Source of the DNA: Oscillospiraceae bacterium
Lineage (GTDB): Bacteria > Bacillota > Clostridia > Oscillospirales > Ruminococcaceae
NCBI GenBank assembly: GCA_029068025.1
Contig: JAIEDJ010000060.1
Location: forward strand, 1-5,654
DNA: 5,654 nucleotides
Reading direction: 5' to 3'
Shown: positions 1 through 5,654 of the stretch, piece after piece
How positions within the stretch are numbered: the first letter of the stretch is position 1
Layout: every line of letters starts with the position of its first letter
The notes under the pieces: model-generated
Told to the model about the DNA's origin: nothing
The model's database searches: none
Seen by the model: only the letters and a program-made list of their open reading frames with translations
Position numbers and translations under genes: made by a program

Positions 1-1267
1 CCGACCCCGGCAGCTCCGTAATGCCACTTGGAATATTGATCTCCGAAAGCCCCGAGCAGCCAATAAACGCGCCGAGTCCTATATTTGTTATCGAATCGGG
101 CAAAGTGATTTGTCCGAGTTTTTTGCAGCCGCAGAAGGCTTTCTTTCCTATCCTGGTAATACCCTCCGGGATATTGATCTCCGAAAGCTCACCGCATCCC
201 GAAAACGTGCTTTCCGCGAGCTCCGTTAAAGAATCAGACAGATGGACCCTTTGCAGCGACTCACAGCCGCAAAACGCAAAGCTTCCGATTTTCGTTACTC
301 CGTCGGGGATGTCGATCTCATCGATCGCGGAAAATTCCTCGAAAATGTGATCTTCAAGCGAAGCAATGGTTTTTGGAATCGTGATCTTAGTGACGGACTT
401 GCGTACCTCCGGCGGAGCAAACAGCTCGTTCACCACGCCGCCAAGCATCATATCGACCTTTAGACGTGTAACAATGCCGTCTCCGATCTTCTCGGGAATA
501 ATGATCTCCGTTGAATCGCCCTTGTAGCCCGAGATCGTGACCGTACCCTCGGCATTTTTTCCAAACCGCCAAAGCTGCCTCATAGCTGCCGATGAGCCCG
601 GTGTGGCAGTCCGAGGCTTCTTAGCTTTATTCGGCGATCCGTTCAGCTTGCGCAGCTCCCGCGCCTCGGCTTTTTTACGTTCGGCGGCAAGATCGAAGCT
701 TCGGTTCTTATGAGCGAGCAAATACGCCTTACATTCAACACGGCTGTGCTTATCGGAATATTCGATCAGCTCGTCGCATTTTACGGAACGCTTGATCCAG
801 TCATGCTCCGCGCATAAAGCCAACATATCCACACGATTCTTGTCTATAATATCCTGCATAAATATCGCTTTGTTGAGCTTCTTTTGATCAAAGCACTCCA
901 TAAAACACTTGAACACATTCGTTTCAAACAAAAGATCATAAATACCCTTAAAATCGTATATCCCTTTTATCATAGCTTCTGTGCAATTCAACGGCTCTCC
1001 CGTTTCCCCGCGCAGTCTCGGTATTGCAAAAAGGAATTCCTCGGCGGTCATCTCGCCGAGATCGACCATGTAATTAAGCATAAAAGCCGATTCGGGAGTG
1101 TTTGCCATCAGAAAGCGACAGCCGTTCACAAGCGTGCTGCGCACACCTTCGAACAGGACTGCGCCCTGCTTTTTCAGCAGTTCGATCTGTTCCTTGTCAC
1201 AGCTGAATATTGCCCGAAAAAGCGGATCAGCCTTTCCGAATTCGGTATCGAATGAATGATATGTCAT
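1..1267 (-). CDS. Ankyrin-like/LRR_5 (BspA-type) repeat protein, C-terminus cut by window edge
   Basis: The frame is open from an ATG at 1267 to the left edge: 422 complete codons and no stop. Residues 14-47 (DPLFRAIF...LLKKQGA) resemble an ankyrin helical hairpin. FKCFMECFD lies at 119-127, and a second helical module with CDELIEYSDKHSRVECKAYLL covers about 135-188. A charged linker follows (190-228), carrying an extra Lys/Pro-rich stretch compared with the two complete paralogues. The entry segment GTVTISGYKGDSTEIIIPEKIG starts at 241, and LRR_5 units of 23 residues begin at 295 (five complete, a sixth cut). Unit 1 lacks the usual Cys and unit 3 has Ser where Pro is normal (VHLSD). No signal peptide or membrane helix is visible. 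ATG 1267 is the only reasonable start: upstream in frame there is no ATG before a TAG at 1300-1298, and the next internal Met is residue 54. No Shine-Dalgarno sequence lies next to it. LRR_5 domains generally bind proteins; the actual role here is unknown. Confidence 0.9.
   Translation of the reverse strand, partial: MTYHSFDTEFGKADPLFRAIFSCDKEQIELLKKQGAVLFEGVRSTLVNGCRFLMANTPESAFMLNYMVDLGEMTAEEFLFAIPRLRGETGEPLNCTEAMIKGIYDFKGIYDLLFETNVFKCFMECFDQKKLNKAIFMQDIIDKNRVDMLALCAEHDWIKRSVKCDELIEYSDKHSRVECKAYLLAHKNRSFDLAAERKKAEARELRKLNGSPNKAKKPRTATPGSSAAMRQLWRFGKNAEGTVTISGYKGDSTEIIIPEKIGDGIVTRLKVDMMLGGVVNELFAPPEVRKSVTKITIPKTIASLEDHIFEEFSAIDEIDIPDGVTKIGSFAFCGCESLQRVHLSDSLTELAESTFSGCGELSEINIPEGITRIGKKAFCGCKKLGQITLPDSITNIGLGAFIGCSGLSEINIPSGITELPGS
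33..188 (-). repeat. Exact 18-bp direct repeat 138 bp apart inside the LRR array
   Basis: The 18 bases at 33-50 recur exactly at 171-188 (plus strand ATATTGATCTCCGAAAGC). The offset of 138 bp is exactly two 23-residue LRR units. Both copies encode LSEIN at the junction of two units (units 3/4 and 5/6 of the leftmost gene). The repeat is coding. It may mark duplication of a two-unit cassette and could allow slippage or recombination. Confidence 0.8.
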
Positions 1268-1277
1268 ATTTAAATTT

Positions 1278-1360
1278 GCAATTCGTGAAGGCAGAAACTA
1301 TCCCAAGCCGGGCAAATCACGGAATTCTCACTCCGCTTCCATGCCGCTTTCGTGAATTGC
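1278..1360 (-). repeat. Imperfect inverted repeat between a Shine-Dalgarno sequence and the next start codon
   Basis: The arms are 1278-1292 and 1346-1360. Read on the transcribed strand the arms are GCAATTCACGAAAGC and GCCTTCACGAATTGC. They pair at 12 of 15 positions, with an uninterrupted 7-bp outer stem. The 53-base interior can fold further (GGCA/TGCC and CGGAG/TTCCG). The repeat fills most of the 107-base gap between the 672-residue gene and the leftmost gene. It could be an RNA structure that acts on translation, or a small inserted element. No U-tract follows the stem, so it does not look like a terminator. Confidence 0.5.
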
Positions 1361-1369
1361 CTCTCCTTT
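1360..1369 (-). promoter_or_regulatory. Strong Shine-Dalgarno sequence far from any good start
   Basis: On the minus strand AAAGGAGAGG lies five bases after the tandem TAA TAA stops of the 672-residue gene. It is a near-ideal anti-16S match, but the next gene's ATG (1267) is more than 90 bases downstream. The only nearer ATG (1342) opens a 4-codon frame and is about 20 bases away. The site may serve the leftmost gene if the intervening inverted repeat folds, or it may be the relic of a nearer start. Confidence 0.45.
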
Positions 1370-1374
1370 ATTTA

Positions 1375-3393
1375 TTAATTTATTGTTCTTCCCGTATATG
1401 TCCACGGAATATTATTTCGCTTGCAGTATCTCTCCGCGTAGCTTCCCGGATAGACTACCGCCACGGCGTTCGGCGAGTCGTCAAAGATCTTTATCGGATC
1501 TTCGCCCTTAGGATTGAAATTCACGATCTTCCTGACCGACTCCGGAAACTCCACCTGCTTCAGATTGCGGCAGTCTCCGAACGCACGTCCGCCTATTTCA
1601 AGAACGCCTTCGGGGATGATCACCTTTTCGAGCGATCTGCACTGCGCGAACGCGTGATCTCCGATCTTCCGCACCGTCCCGGGTATTTCCACCCCCGCGA
1701 GTTTATGACAGTTCATAAAAGCCTGCGCGGCTATGGCTTCAACGCCGTTCGGTATAACAATCTCCTCAAGCTCCAGGCAGCTTTCAAGCATATGATCAGA
1801 TATCACCTTCAGCGCTTTTGGGATTTTGAATTCTTTCAGCTTTACGCACTTGGCGAACGCCGAAGTGCCGATCTCCTCCACACTGTCCGGTAGGTTGATC
1901 TCCTCAAGCGATTCGCAGTCCCACAGCGCGTTGATCCCGACCCTTTTAAGACTTTCGGGAACCTTCACAACACGAAGCCGTTCGCAGTGCTCGAACATAT
2001 AATCCGCAATTTCCTCGATCCCCTCCGGGAATTCCAGTTCAATAAGGTTGCTGCAGCAAACAAACGCGCTTTTCCCGATCTTTTTTACAGCCTTCGGGAT
2101 ATTCACCGATTCGAGAGCGAGACAAACGCGGAAAGCGTCCTCGCCTATCTCAGTGATCGTCTCGGGGAGTGTTACCTTGGTGATCGTCTGACGGAAATCG
2201 GAGATCTCCCTTGTCGAAGCCCCTCTTCCGGACGGCGTAAACGCCGTTCCCAGAGCCGTAACAGTATCCTTGCCGATCCTTTCCGGAACCTTTATCTCGG
2301 TATCCGTGCCCTTATAATTGGTGATGAGCAGTCCGCCGTCCTCTTGCTTTTTCCAGTTCCAGAGCGCCTTCATCGCGGTCGCGGAATCGGGCGCGGCGTT
2401 CAGCTCGCGCTCCGCCTTCTTCTCAGCTTTGGCGCGTTCTGCTTTAAGATCCGCCGTGCGGTTTTTGAAATCAAGAAGCCACGCCGTGCTTTCGGTACGT
2501 CCGTTTTTCTGCGCGAATTCTATCAGCTCATCGCGCTTTTTGGGCTGCTTAAGCCAGCCGTTTTTTGCGGCATATTCCAATATATCGATCCGCTCCATAT
2601 CTGCGGCGACTAACATAATATCGTTTTTTACGACCTTCGGTTTATCGAAAATTTCAAAATAATATTCAAGATTTTCACGCATGAACAGCTTATTCTTGCA
2701 CGAATAATAAATTCCGTCCGTGCAGTGGAGTTTCCTGCCGTCCATGTGCTTCACTATCTGCGAGACCACGGGCTTGAACTCGCTCTCGGAGAGCTTTTCC
2801 AGCAGCGCCGTCCAGATGTACATATCCTTGCGCTCGCCCTTGTCGGCAAGCATGGTCTTCCGATACTCCGAGAACTCCGCGCCGCGCTTTTCAAGCTCCG
2901 AGACCATCGCCGCGTCCTTGAACATTATCGCGTAATACAGCAGCTCTCCGGGATCGAATTCCGCTTTTTCGCGGTTCTCGATAAGGTAATCAAGCACCTC
3001 AAGGCGCTTTTCAAGCGGCAGGATACCGACTTCCTCATAATTGCATGATATAGGCTTTTTAAACATTTCGGAGATATTAAAGTACGGTATATATTTATCG
3101 GGCTTTACGTCCAGAAGCAGTGTAGAAAGATCCTCGCCGTAGCTTCCGTAGGTCTGCACCATATAATTTGTAAGCTCCGCGTGGAAACTTGCGCCGCCTT
3201 CGACAAACGCCCTGACATGCTCAATGCCGCGGAACCGGCACGCGATACCGAGCGCCCTGGCGGAATACTCCGCCTTCCCGACCTCGGCGCAGACCTGCGC
3301 TATCTCCTCGGGAGTGTCATTCATCGCCGCGTACATCAACGCGTTGCTTTTCTTCTGTTCCTCGGTACCATTTGAATCATTAAAAACAAGCAT
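1375..3393 (-). CDS. Ankyrin-like/LRR_5 (BspA-type) repeat protein, 672 residues, complete
   Basis: This is the longest family member here. The start is ATG 3393 (MLVFNDSNG), because AAGGAGA lies six bases upstream; a GTG at 3441 would add 16 residues but has no such site. The N-terminal half is helical and ankyrin-like, with hairpins at about 16-40, 45-73 (FVEGGASF), 149-177 (LEKRGAEF) and 259-312 (DELIEFAQKNGRTESTAWLL). It has about 110 residues (roughly 146-250) absent from the 546-residue paralogue, apparently an internal module duplication. The charged linker has KAEKKAERELNAAPDS at 322-337. The entry segment is LLITNYKGTDTEIKVPERIG, from 355. Nine consecutive 23-residue LRR_5 units occupy 407-613, with a tenth partial unit after them. 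The C-terminal cap has SYAERYCKRNNIP. Two units deviate at the conserved Ala-Phe position (NAL in unit 4, HML in unit 6). There is no signal peptide, membrane helix or cell-wall anchor. A role as an intracellular protein-binding scaffold is inferred; the partner is unknown. Tandem TAA TAA stops end the gene. Confidence 0.95.
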   Translation of the reverse strand: MLVFNDSNGTEEQKKSNALMYAAMNDTPEEIAQVCAEVGKAEYSARALGIACRFRGIEHVRAFVEGGASFHAELTNYMVQTYGSYGEDLSTLLLDVKPDKYIPYFNISEMFKKPISCNYEEVGILPLEKRLEVLDYLIENREKAEFDPGELLYYAIMFKDAAMVSELEKRGAEFSEYRKTMLADKGERKDMYIWTALLEKLSESEFKPVVSQIVKHMDGRKLHCTDGIYYSCKNKLFMRENLEYYFEIFDKPKVVKNDIMLVAADMERIDILEYAAKNGWLKQPKKRDELIEFAQKNGRTESTAWLLDFKNRTADLKAERAKAEKKAERELNAAPDSATAMKALWNWKKQEDGGLLITNYKGTDTEIKVPERIGKDTVTALGTAFTPSGRGASTREISDFRQTITKVTLPETITEIGEDAFRVCLALESVNIPKAVKKIGKSAFVCCSNLIELEFPEGIEEIADYMFEHCERLRVVKVPESLKRVGINALWDCESLEEINLPDSVEEIGTSAFAKCVKLKEFKIPKALKVISDHMLESCLELEEIVIPNGVEAIAAQAFMNCHKLAGVEIPGTVRKIGDHAFAQCRSLEKVIIPEGVLEIGGRAFGDCRNLKQVEFPESVRKIVNFNPKGEDPIKIFDDSPNAVAVVYPGSYAERYCKRNNIPWTYTGRTIN

Positions 3394-3398
3394 AAAAA

Positions 3399-3405
3399 TC
3401 TCCTT
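3399..3405 (-). promoter_or_regulatory. Ribosome binding site that fixes the start of the 672-residue gene
   Basis: On the minus strand AAGGAGA is followed by five T and then ATG at 3393. Strength and spacing are near ideal, which selects ATG 3393 over the in-frame GTG at 3441. A short palindrome (3407-3423, TTTGAAA arms with a 3-base spacer) ends one base upstream of the site. Confidence 0.85.
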
Positions 3406-3413
3406 ATTTGAAA

Positions 3414-3529
3414 GAATTTCAAAATTCTCAATTGGCGGCACGCTCCGCGCCTTTGGCGCTGCGCTTAGCCGTCAATTGAGAACCGGTCAAAATTTTTCTT
3501 GCGAAAAATTTTGACACTTTTTGAAATTC
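3414..3529 (-). repeat. Nested palindromic intergenic element: outer stem enclosing two hairpins
   Basis: An outer perfect 11-bp inverted repeat (3414-3424 with 3519-3529) encloses two hairpins. Hairpin 1 has a perfect 10-bp base (TTCTCAATTG at 3425-3434 with 3473-3482), continued by an imperfect GC-rich stem that closes on GCGCC/GGCGC around a 3-base loop at 3452-3454. Hairpin 2 has perfect 13-bp arms (GTCAAAATTTTTC at 3486-3498 with 3503-3515) and a 4-base loop. On the transcribed strand that loop reads GCAA, a GNRA tetraloop closed by C-G. The layout is a three-way junction. The element lies in the 202-base gap, just upstream of the next binding site. It could be a mobile palindromic repeat (MITE- or REP-like), an RNA regulatory element, or an mRNA-stabilising structure. 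The sequence alone does not decide between these. Confidence 0.75.
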
Positions 3530-3595
3530 ACCGAACAATCTACAGCTGATCTTGGCATTAGAGCCTTTGCGCGTGTTTATTGCGCCGCTCTTTGC
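3530..3595. other. Non-coding spacer after the 546-residue gene
   Basis: These 66 bases separate the stop of the 546-residue gene from the palindromic element. I see no hairpin with a U-tract, no convincing -35/-10 pair and no small frame with a binding site. The downstream gene may therefore be reached by read-through. Confidence 0.4.
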
Positions 3596-5236
3596 TCAAT
3601 TTTCCCTGTAAACAAACGGTATGTTATTTCGCTTGCAGTATTTTTCCGCGTAGCTTTTCGGAGTTACAACGGCTGTAACATTCGGGGAATTATCAAATAT
3701 CGTTTTTGGTGTTTCGCCCTTGGCGGTGAGGTTCTTCGCCTTTTCAAGCGATGCGGGAAGCACGACTTTTTCAAGCGCCGTACACTCCGCAAACGCCACG
3801 TCGCCGACCTCGCGGACACCCTCGGGTATCACAAGCTCCTTTAACGCCGCACACCCGTTAAACGCGTATTTGCCGATCTTCCCTATCGTATCGGGCAGCT
3901 CGACGCGCGTCAGCGTCCCACAGCTGGAAAACGCACTTTCGCTTATCTCGGTCACGCCGTTCGGTATTGAAACGGCTTCAAGGCTTTCGCAGCCCGAAAA
4001 CGCGTGATTACCGATACTTTGAACGCCCTTGGGTATATTCACGGATTCAAGACTCCTGCATTCGAGAAACGCGTAATCGCCAATGCTTTGAACGCTGTCG
4101 GGAATATCCACCGCTTTCAGCTTTCCGCACCCAAGGAAAACCCCATATTTTATTTCGGTCACTCCGCGCGGGATATTTATCTCCTCAAGACAAGAGCAAT
4201 ACCAAAAAACGCATTCGCCGATCTCGGTCACGGATTCGGGAATATCCAACTTCACCAAACTTGAACACTGTCCAAACGCTCTGGACTTGATCGCCGAAAC
4301 GCCATCGGGAATATTGATCTCCTCCAGCGAGTTCATCTGAAGAAACGTGTGACTTTCAATGCTTTTGAGCGTGTTTGGCAAAGTTATTTTCGTGATCGCT
4401 TTTAAAACGTCTTTCCGCTCGGGTGTTGTTCTGACCGCTAACGGAGATAACGCCCAATCCTCGATCATCGTTACTGTGCCTTTTCCGATCTTCTCCGGAA
4501 CCGTGATCTCCGTCCGCTTGCCCTTGTATCCCGTGATAACGATCGTGCCGTCATCTTGCTTTTTGTAATTCCAAAGCCCTTTCAGCACTGTCACGGAATC
4601 AGGCGCGGCATTCAGCTCGCGTTCGGCTTTTTTCTCGGCTTTATCGCGCTCCTTTTCCAGATCAAACGCGCGTTTTTTATAGTCGATAAGCCACGCGGCA
4701 CATTCGGTCTTGTCATGTTGCCTTGCGTATTCGATCAGCTCGTCCAACTGCTTTGCAAGCCTGAGCAAGCCGTGCTCCGCGGCGATTTCCAGAAGCTCGA
4801 CCGAATGATTGTTAATTATCTGTTGAAGCGTTTGTTTTTTCGGAATTTTCTTGTTATCGAAGCAGTCGAGCACGCATTTGAAGACCTCGGCGCTGTAAAA
4901 CTCTGGAATTTTTGATCCAACGGTTTCGGTATAACAAATGGGCTTGCCAAGCTCCGCATAAAGATTACGGATAACCGAAATAAATTCCCGGGGCGAATAT
5001 TTTGAAAGATTAAAGTTGAAATTATACCAATCCATGCCGTATTTTTGGTAATTCGCATTACTTCCGCCGCCAATTGTGAGCACATCCTTGATATGATCGG
5101 AAAGCGTGATCCCCTCGGCTCTCAGCCGCTCGATCTCCGCCGTATTGTTTGCTCTTATGGCGACGTATAGCTTGTCGGATTTCGCTTCTTCCGACCAATA
5201 ACCGGCAACCCCGGTCGAGTTGTTTTCTTCGATCAT
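3596..5236 (-). CDS. Ankyrin-like/LRR_5 (BspA-type) repeat protein, 546 residues, complete
   Basis: The start is ATG 5236 (MIEENNSTG), supported by GGAGA four bases upstream; the stop is a TGA at 3598-3596. Residues 22-54 (KLYVAIRANN...LRAEGI) look like one ankyrin hairpin. FKCVLDCFD sits at 119-127, the same position as in the leftmost gene. A second helical module (136-189) holds LDELIEYARQHDKTECAAWL. The charged linker has KAEKKAERELNAAPDS at 199-214. The entry segment (230-256) has GTIVITGYKGKRTEITVPEK. Nine exact 23-residue LRR_5 units cover 284-490, with consensus xxIPxxVxxIGxxAFxxCxxLxx; a partial tenth unit and the cap with SYAEKYCKRNNIP at 527-539 follow. Unit 1 (FLQMNS) lacks the usual Cys, as in an N-terminal capping repeat. 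No signal peptide, membrane segment or wall anchor is visible, so an intracellular location is inferred. It starts 28 bases after the upstream paralogue, which suggests co-transcription. Specific function unknown. Confidence 0.95.
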   Translation of the reverse strand: MIEENNSTGVAGYWSEEAKSDKLYVAIRANNTAEIERLRAEGITLSDHIKDVLTIGGGSNANYQKYGMDWYNFNFNLSKYSPREFISVIRNLYAELGKPICYTETVGSKIPEFYSAEVFKCVLDCFDNKKIPKKQTLQQIINNHSVELLEIAAEHGLLRLAKQLDELIEYARQHDKTECAAWLIDYKKRAFDLEKERDKAEKKAERELNAAPDSVTVLKGLWNYKKQDDGTIVITGYKGKRTEITVPEKIGKGTVTMIEDWALSPLAVRTTPERKDVLKAITKITLPNTLKSIESHTFLQMNSLEEINIPDGVSAIKSRAFGQCSSLVKLDIPESVTEIGECVFWYCSCLEEINIPRGVTEIKYGVFLGCGKLKAVDIPDSVQSIGDYAFLECRSLESVNIPKGVQSIGNHAFSGCESLEAVSIPNGVTEISESAFSSCGTLTRVELPDTIGKIGKYAFNGCAALKELVIPEGVREVGDVAFAECTALEKVVLPASLEKAKNLTAKGETPKTIFDNSPNVTAVVTPKSYAEKYCKRNNIPFVYREN

Positions 5237-5240
5237 AATT

Positions 5241-5245
5241 TCTCC
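5241..5245 (-). promoter_or_regulatory. Ribosome binding site of the 546-residue gene
   Basis: GGAGA on the minus strand, four bases before ATG 5236, lies within the 28-base gap after the upstream gene's stop. No room or sequence for a separate promoter is seen in this gap, so translation from a transcript shared with the upstream gene is likely. Confidence 0.7.
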
Positions 5246-5264
5246 GATCTCAAATGATTATGGA

Positions 5265-5654
5265 TCAATTTTCCTTGTAAACGAACGGGATATTGTTCCG
5301 CTTGCAGTATTTCTCCGCATAGCTTTTCGGAGTTACCACCGCCGTGACGTTCGGGCAATTATAGAAGATAGTCCTCGGCTCAATGCCCTTTTGCGTATAG
5401 TTCTTTGCCTTTTCAAGCGACGCGGGCAGCACTATCCTTTCAAGCGCGGCACAATCCGCGAACGCCGTCTCGCCGATCTCCCGCACACCCTCGGGGATCA
5501 CAATCTCTTTAAGCGACAAGCACCGCAAAAAAGCGGATCTGCGGATCTTCACGATAGTATCCGGCAATTCAACGCGCGTTAATTTCTCACAGTCGGAGAA
5601 AGTATAGTCTTGAATTTCGCTTACACCGTTCGGAACGATTATGGTTTCAAGGGC
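5265..5654 (-). CDS. LRR_5 (BspA-type) repeat protein, C-terminal 129 residues only
   Basis: The frame is open from the right edge (first codon GCC at 5654) to a TGA at 5267-5265; the 5' part lies outside the window. A TTG at 5567 is not a start, because it sits inside a repeat unit (VELPD). What is visible is three complete 23-residue LRR_5 units (residues 5-27, 28-50 and 51-73), a partial fourth (IVLPASLEKAKN), and the family cap ending PFVYKEN. It is closest to the 546-residue neighbour: its units match that protein's units 7-10 in register, and the last 26 residues before the KEN/REN tail are identical. By analogy the missing part should carry the ankyrin-like region, linker and earlier repeats, but this cannot be seen. 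It is the most upstream gene of the array within the window. Confidence 0.92.
   Translation of the reverse strand, partial: ALETIIVPNGVSEIQDYTFSDCEKLTRVELPDTIVKIRRSAFLRCLSLKEIVIPEGVREIGETAFADCAALERIVLPASLEKAKNYTQKGIEPRTIFYNCPNVTAVVTPKSYAEKYCKRNNIPFVYKEN

Noticed and set aside
1..385. Regularly spaced short repeats suggesting a CRISPR array
   Set aside because: The period is 69/138 bp, in frame and degenerate. It is fully explained by 23-residue LRR coding units.
1328..1342. Four-codon frame ATG GAA GCG GAG TGA as a leader peptide
   Set aside because: Too short, about 20 bases from the Shine-Dalgarno sequence, and with no leader-like codon run.
1210..1893. Long plus-strand open frame of 227 codons
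   Set aside because: It lies antisense to the LRR repeats of the 672-residue gene and the start of the leftmost gene. Its product shows no recognisable fold, and the opposite strand has clear family repeats.
1987..2613. Plus-strand open frame of 208 codons
   Set aside because: Antisense shadow of the LRR and linker region of the 672-residue gene. Similar antisense frames recur over the homologous part of the other paralogue.
3394..3441. GTG start at 3441 adding 16 residues to the 672-residue protein
   Set aside because: It lies inside the palindromic element and has no binding site. The strong AAGGAGA sits correctly for ATG 3393.
3399..3447. Possible promoter TTGAGA with 17-base spacer and AATAAG before the 672-residue gene
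   Set aside because: The -10 match is poor, it overlaps the ribosome binding site, and the -35 lies within the palindrome arm.
3486..3515. 13-bp hairpin as an intrinsic terminator
   Set aside because: The stem is AT-rich and on the gene strand is followed by CGGTTCTC, not by a U-tract.
5265..5567. A separate 100-residue protein starting at TTG 5567
   Set aside because: The frame stays open to the window edge and the TTG codes for the Leu of a repeat unit, so this is the end of a longer gene.

Overview
The window looks like part of an anaerobic gut or rumen Firmicute (class Clostridia, Ruminococcus-like). This is an inference from three things: roughly balanced base composition, AGGAG-type ribosome binding sites, and the protein family present. 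BspA-type (LRR_5) leucine-rich repeat proteins are abundant in such organisms. No marker gene fixes the taxon.

The whole window is a head-to-tail array of four paralogous genes on the minus strand. In transcription order they are: the C-terminal end of one gene (5654-5265, 5' end outside the window); a complete 546-residue gene (5236-3596); a complete 672-residue gene (3393-1375); and the first 422 residues of a fourth gene (1267-1, running off the left edge). The three visible N-termini share one plan: a helical, ankyrin-like N-terminal region; a conserved DELIEY/DELIEF module; a short charged linker; a beta-rich entry segment (DGT-x-x-IT-x-YKG type); then consecutive 23-residue LRR_5 repeats. 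The three visible C-termini end in the same YCKRNNIP cap. None of the three complete N-termini has a signal peptide, and no membrane segment, sortase motif or dockerin is visible. They therefore look like intracellular binding proteins rather than classical exported BspA proteins. Substrate and function are unknown.

The gaps are 28, 202 and 107 bases. The 28-base gap only carries the binding site of the next gene. The 202-base gap holds a 116-base nested inverted-repeat element just upstream of the next binding site; on the transcribed strand one of its hairpins has a GCAA tetraloop. The 107-base gap has a good Shine-Dalgarno sequence right after the upstream stop, but about 95 bases from the next ATG, with an imperfect inverted repeat filling most of the space between. 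I see no convincing sigma-70 promoter or intrinsic terminator, so co-transcription is plausible but unproven.

The main points of interest are the tandem ankyrin-like/LRR_5 family itself, strict purifying selection on the linker and C-terminal cap (many synonymous but no replacement differences), a two-unit (46-residue, 138-bp) super-repeat in the LRR array, and the two structured intergenic regions.
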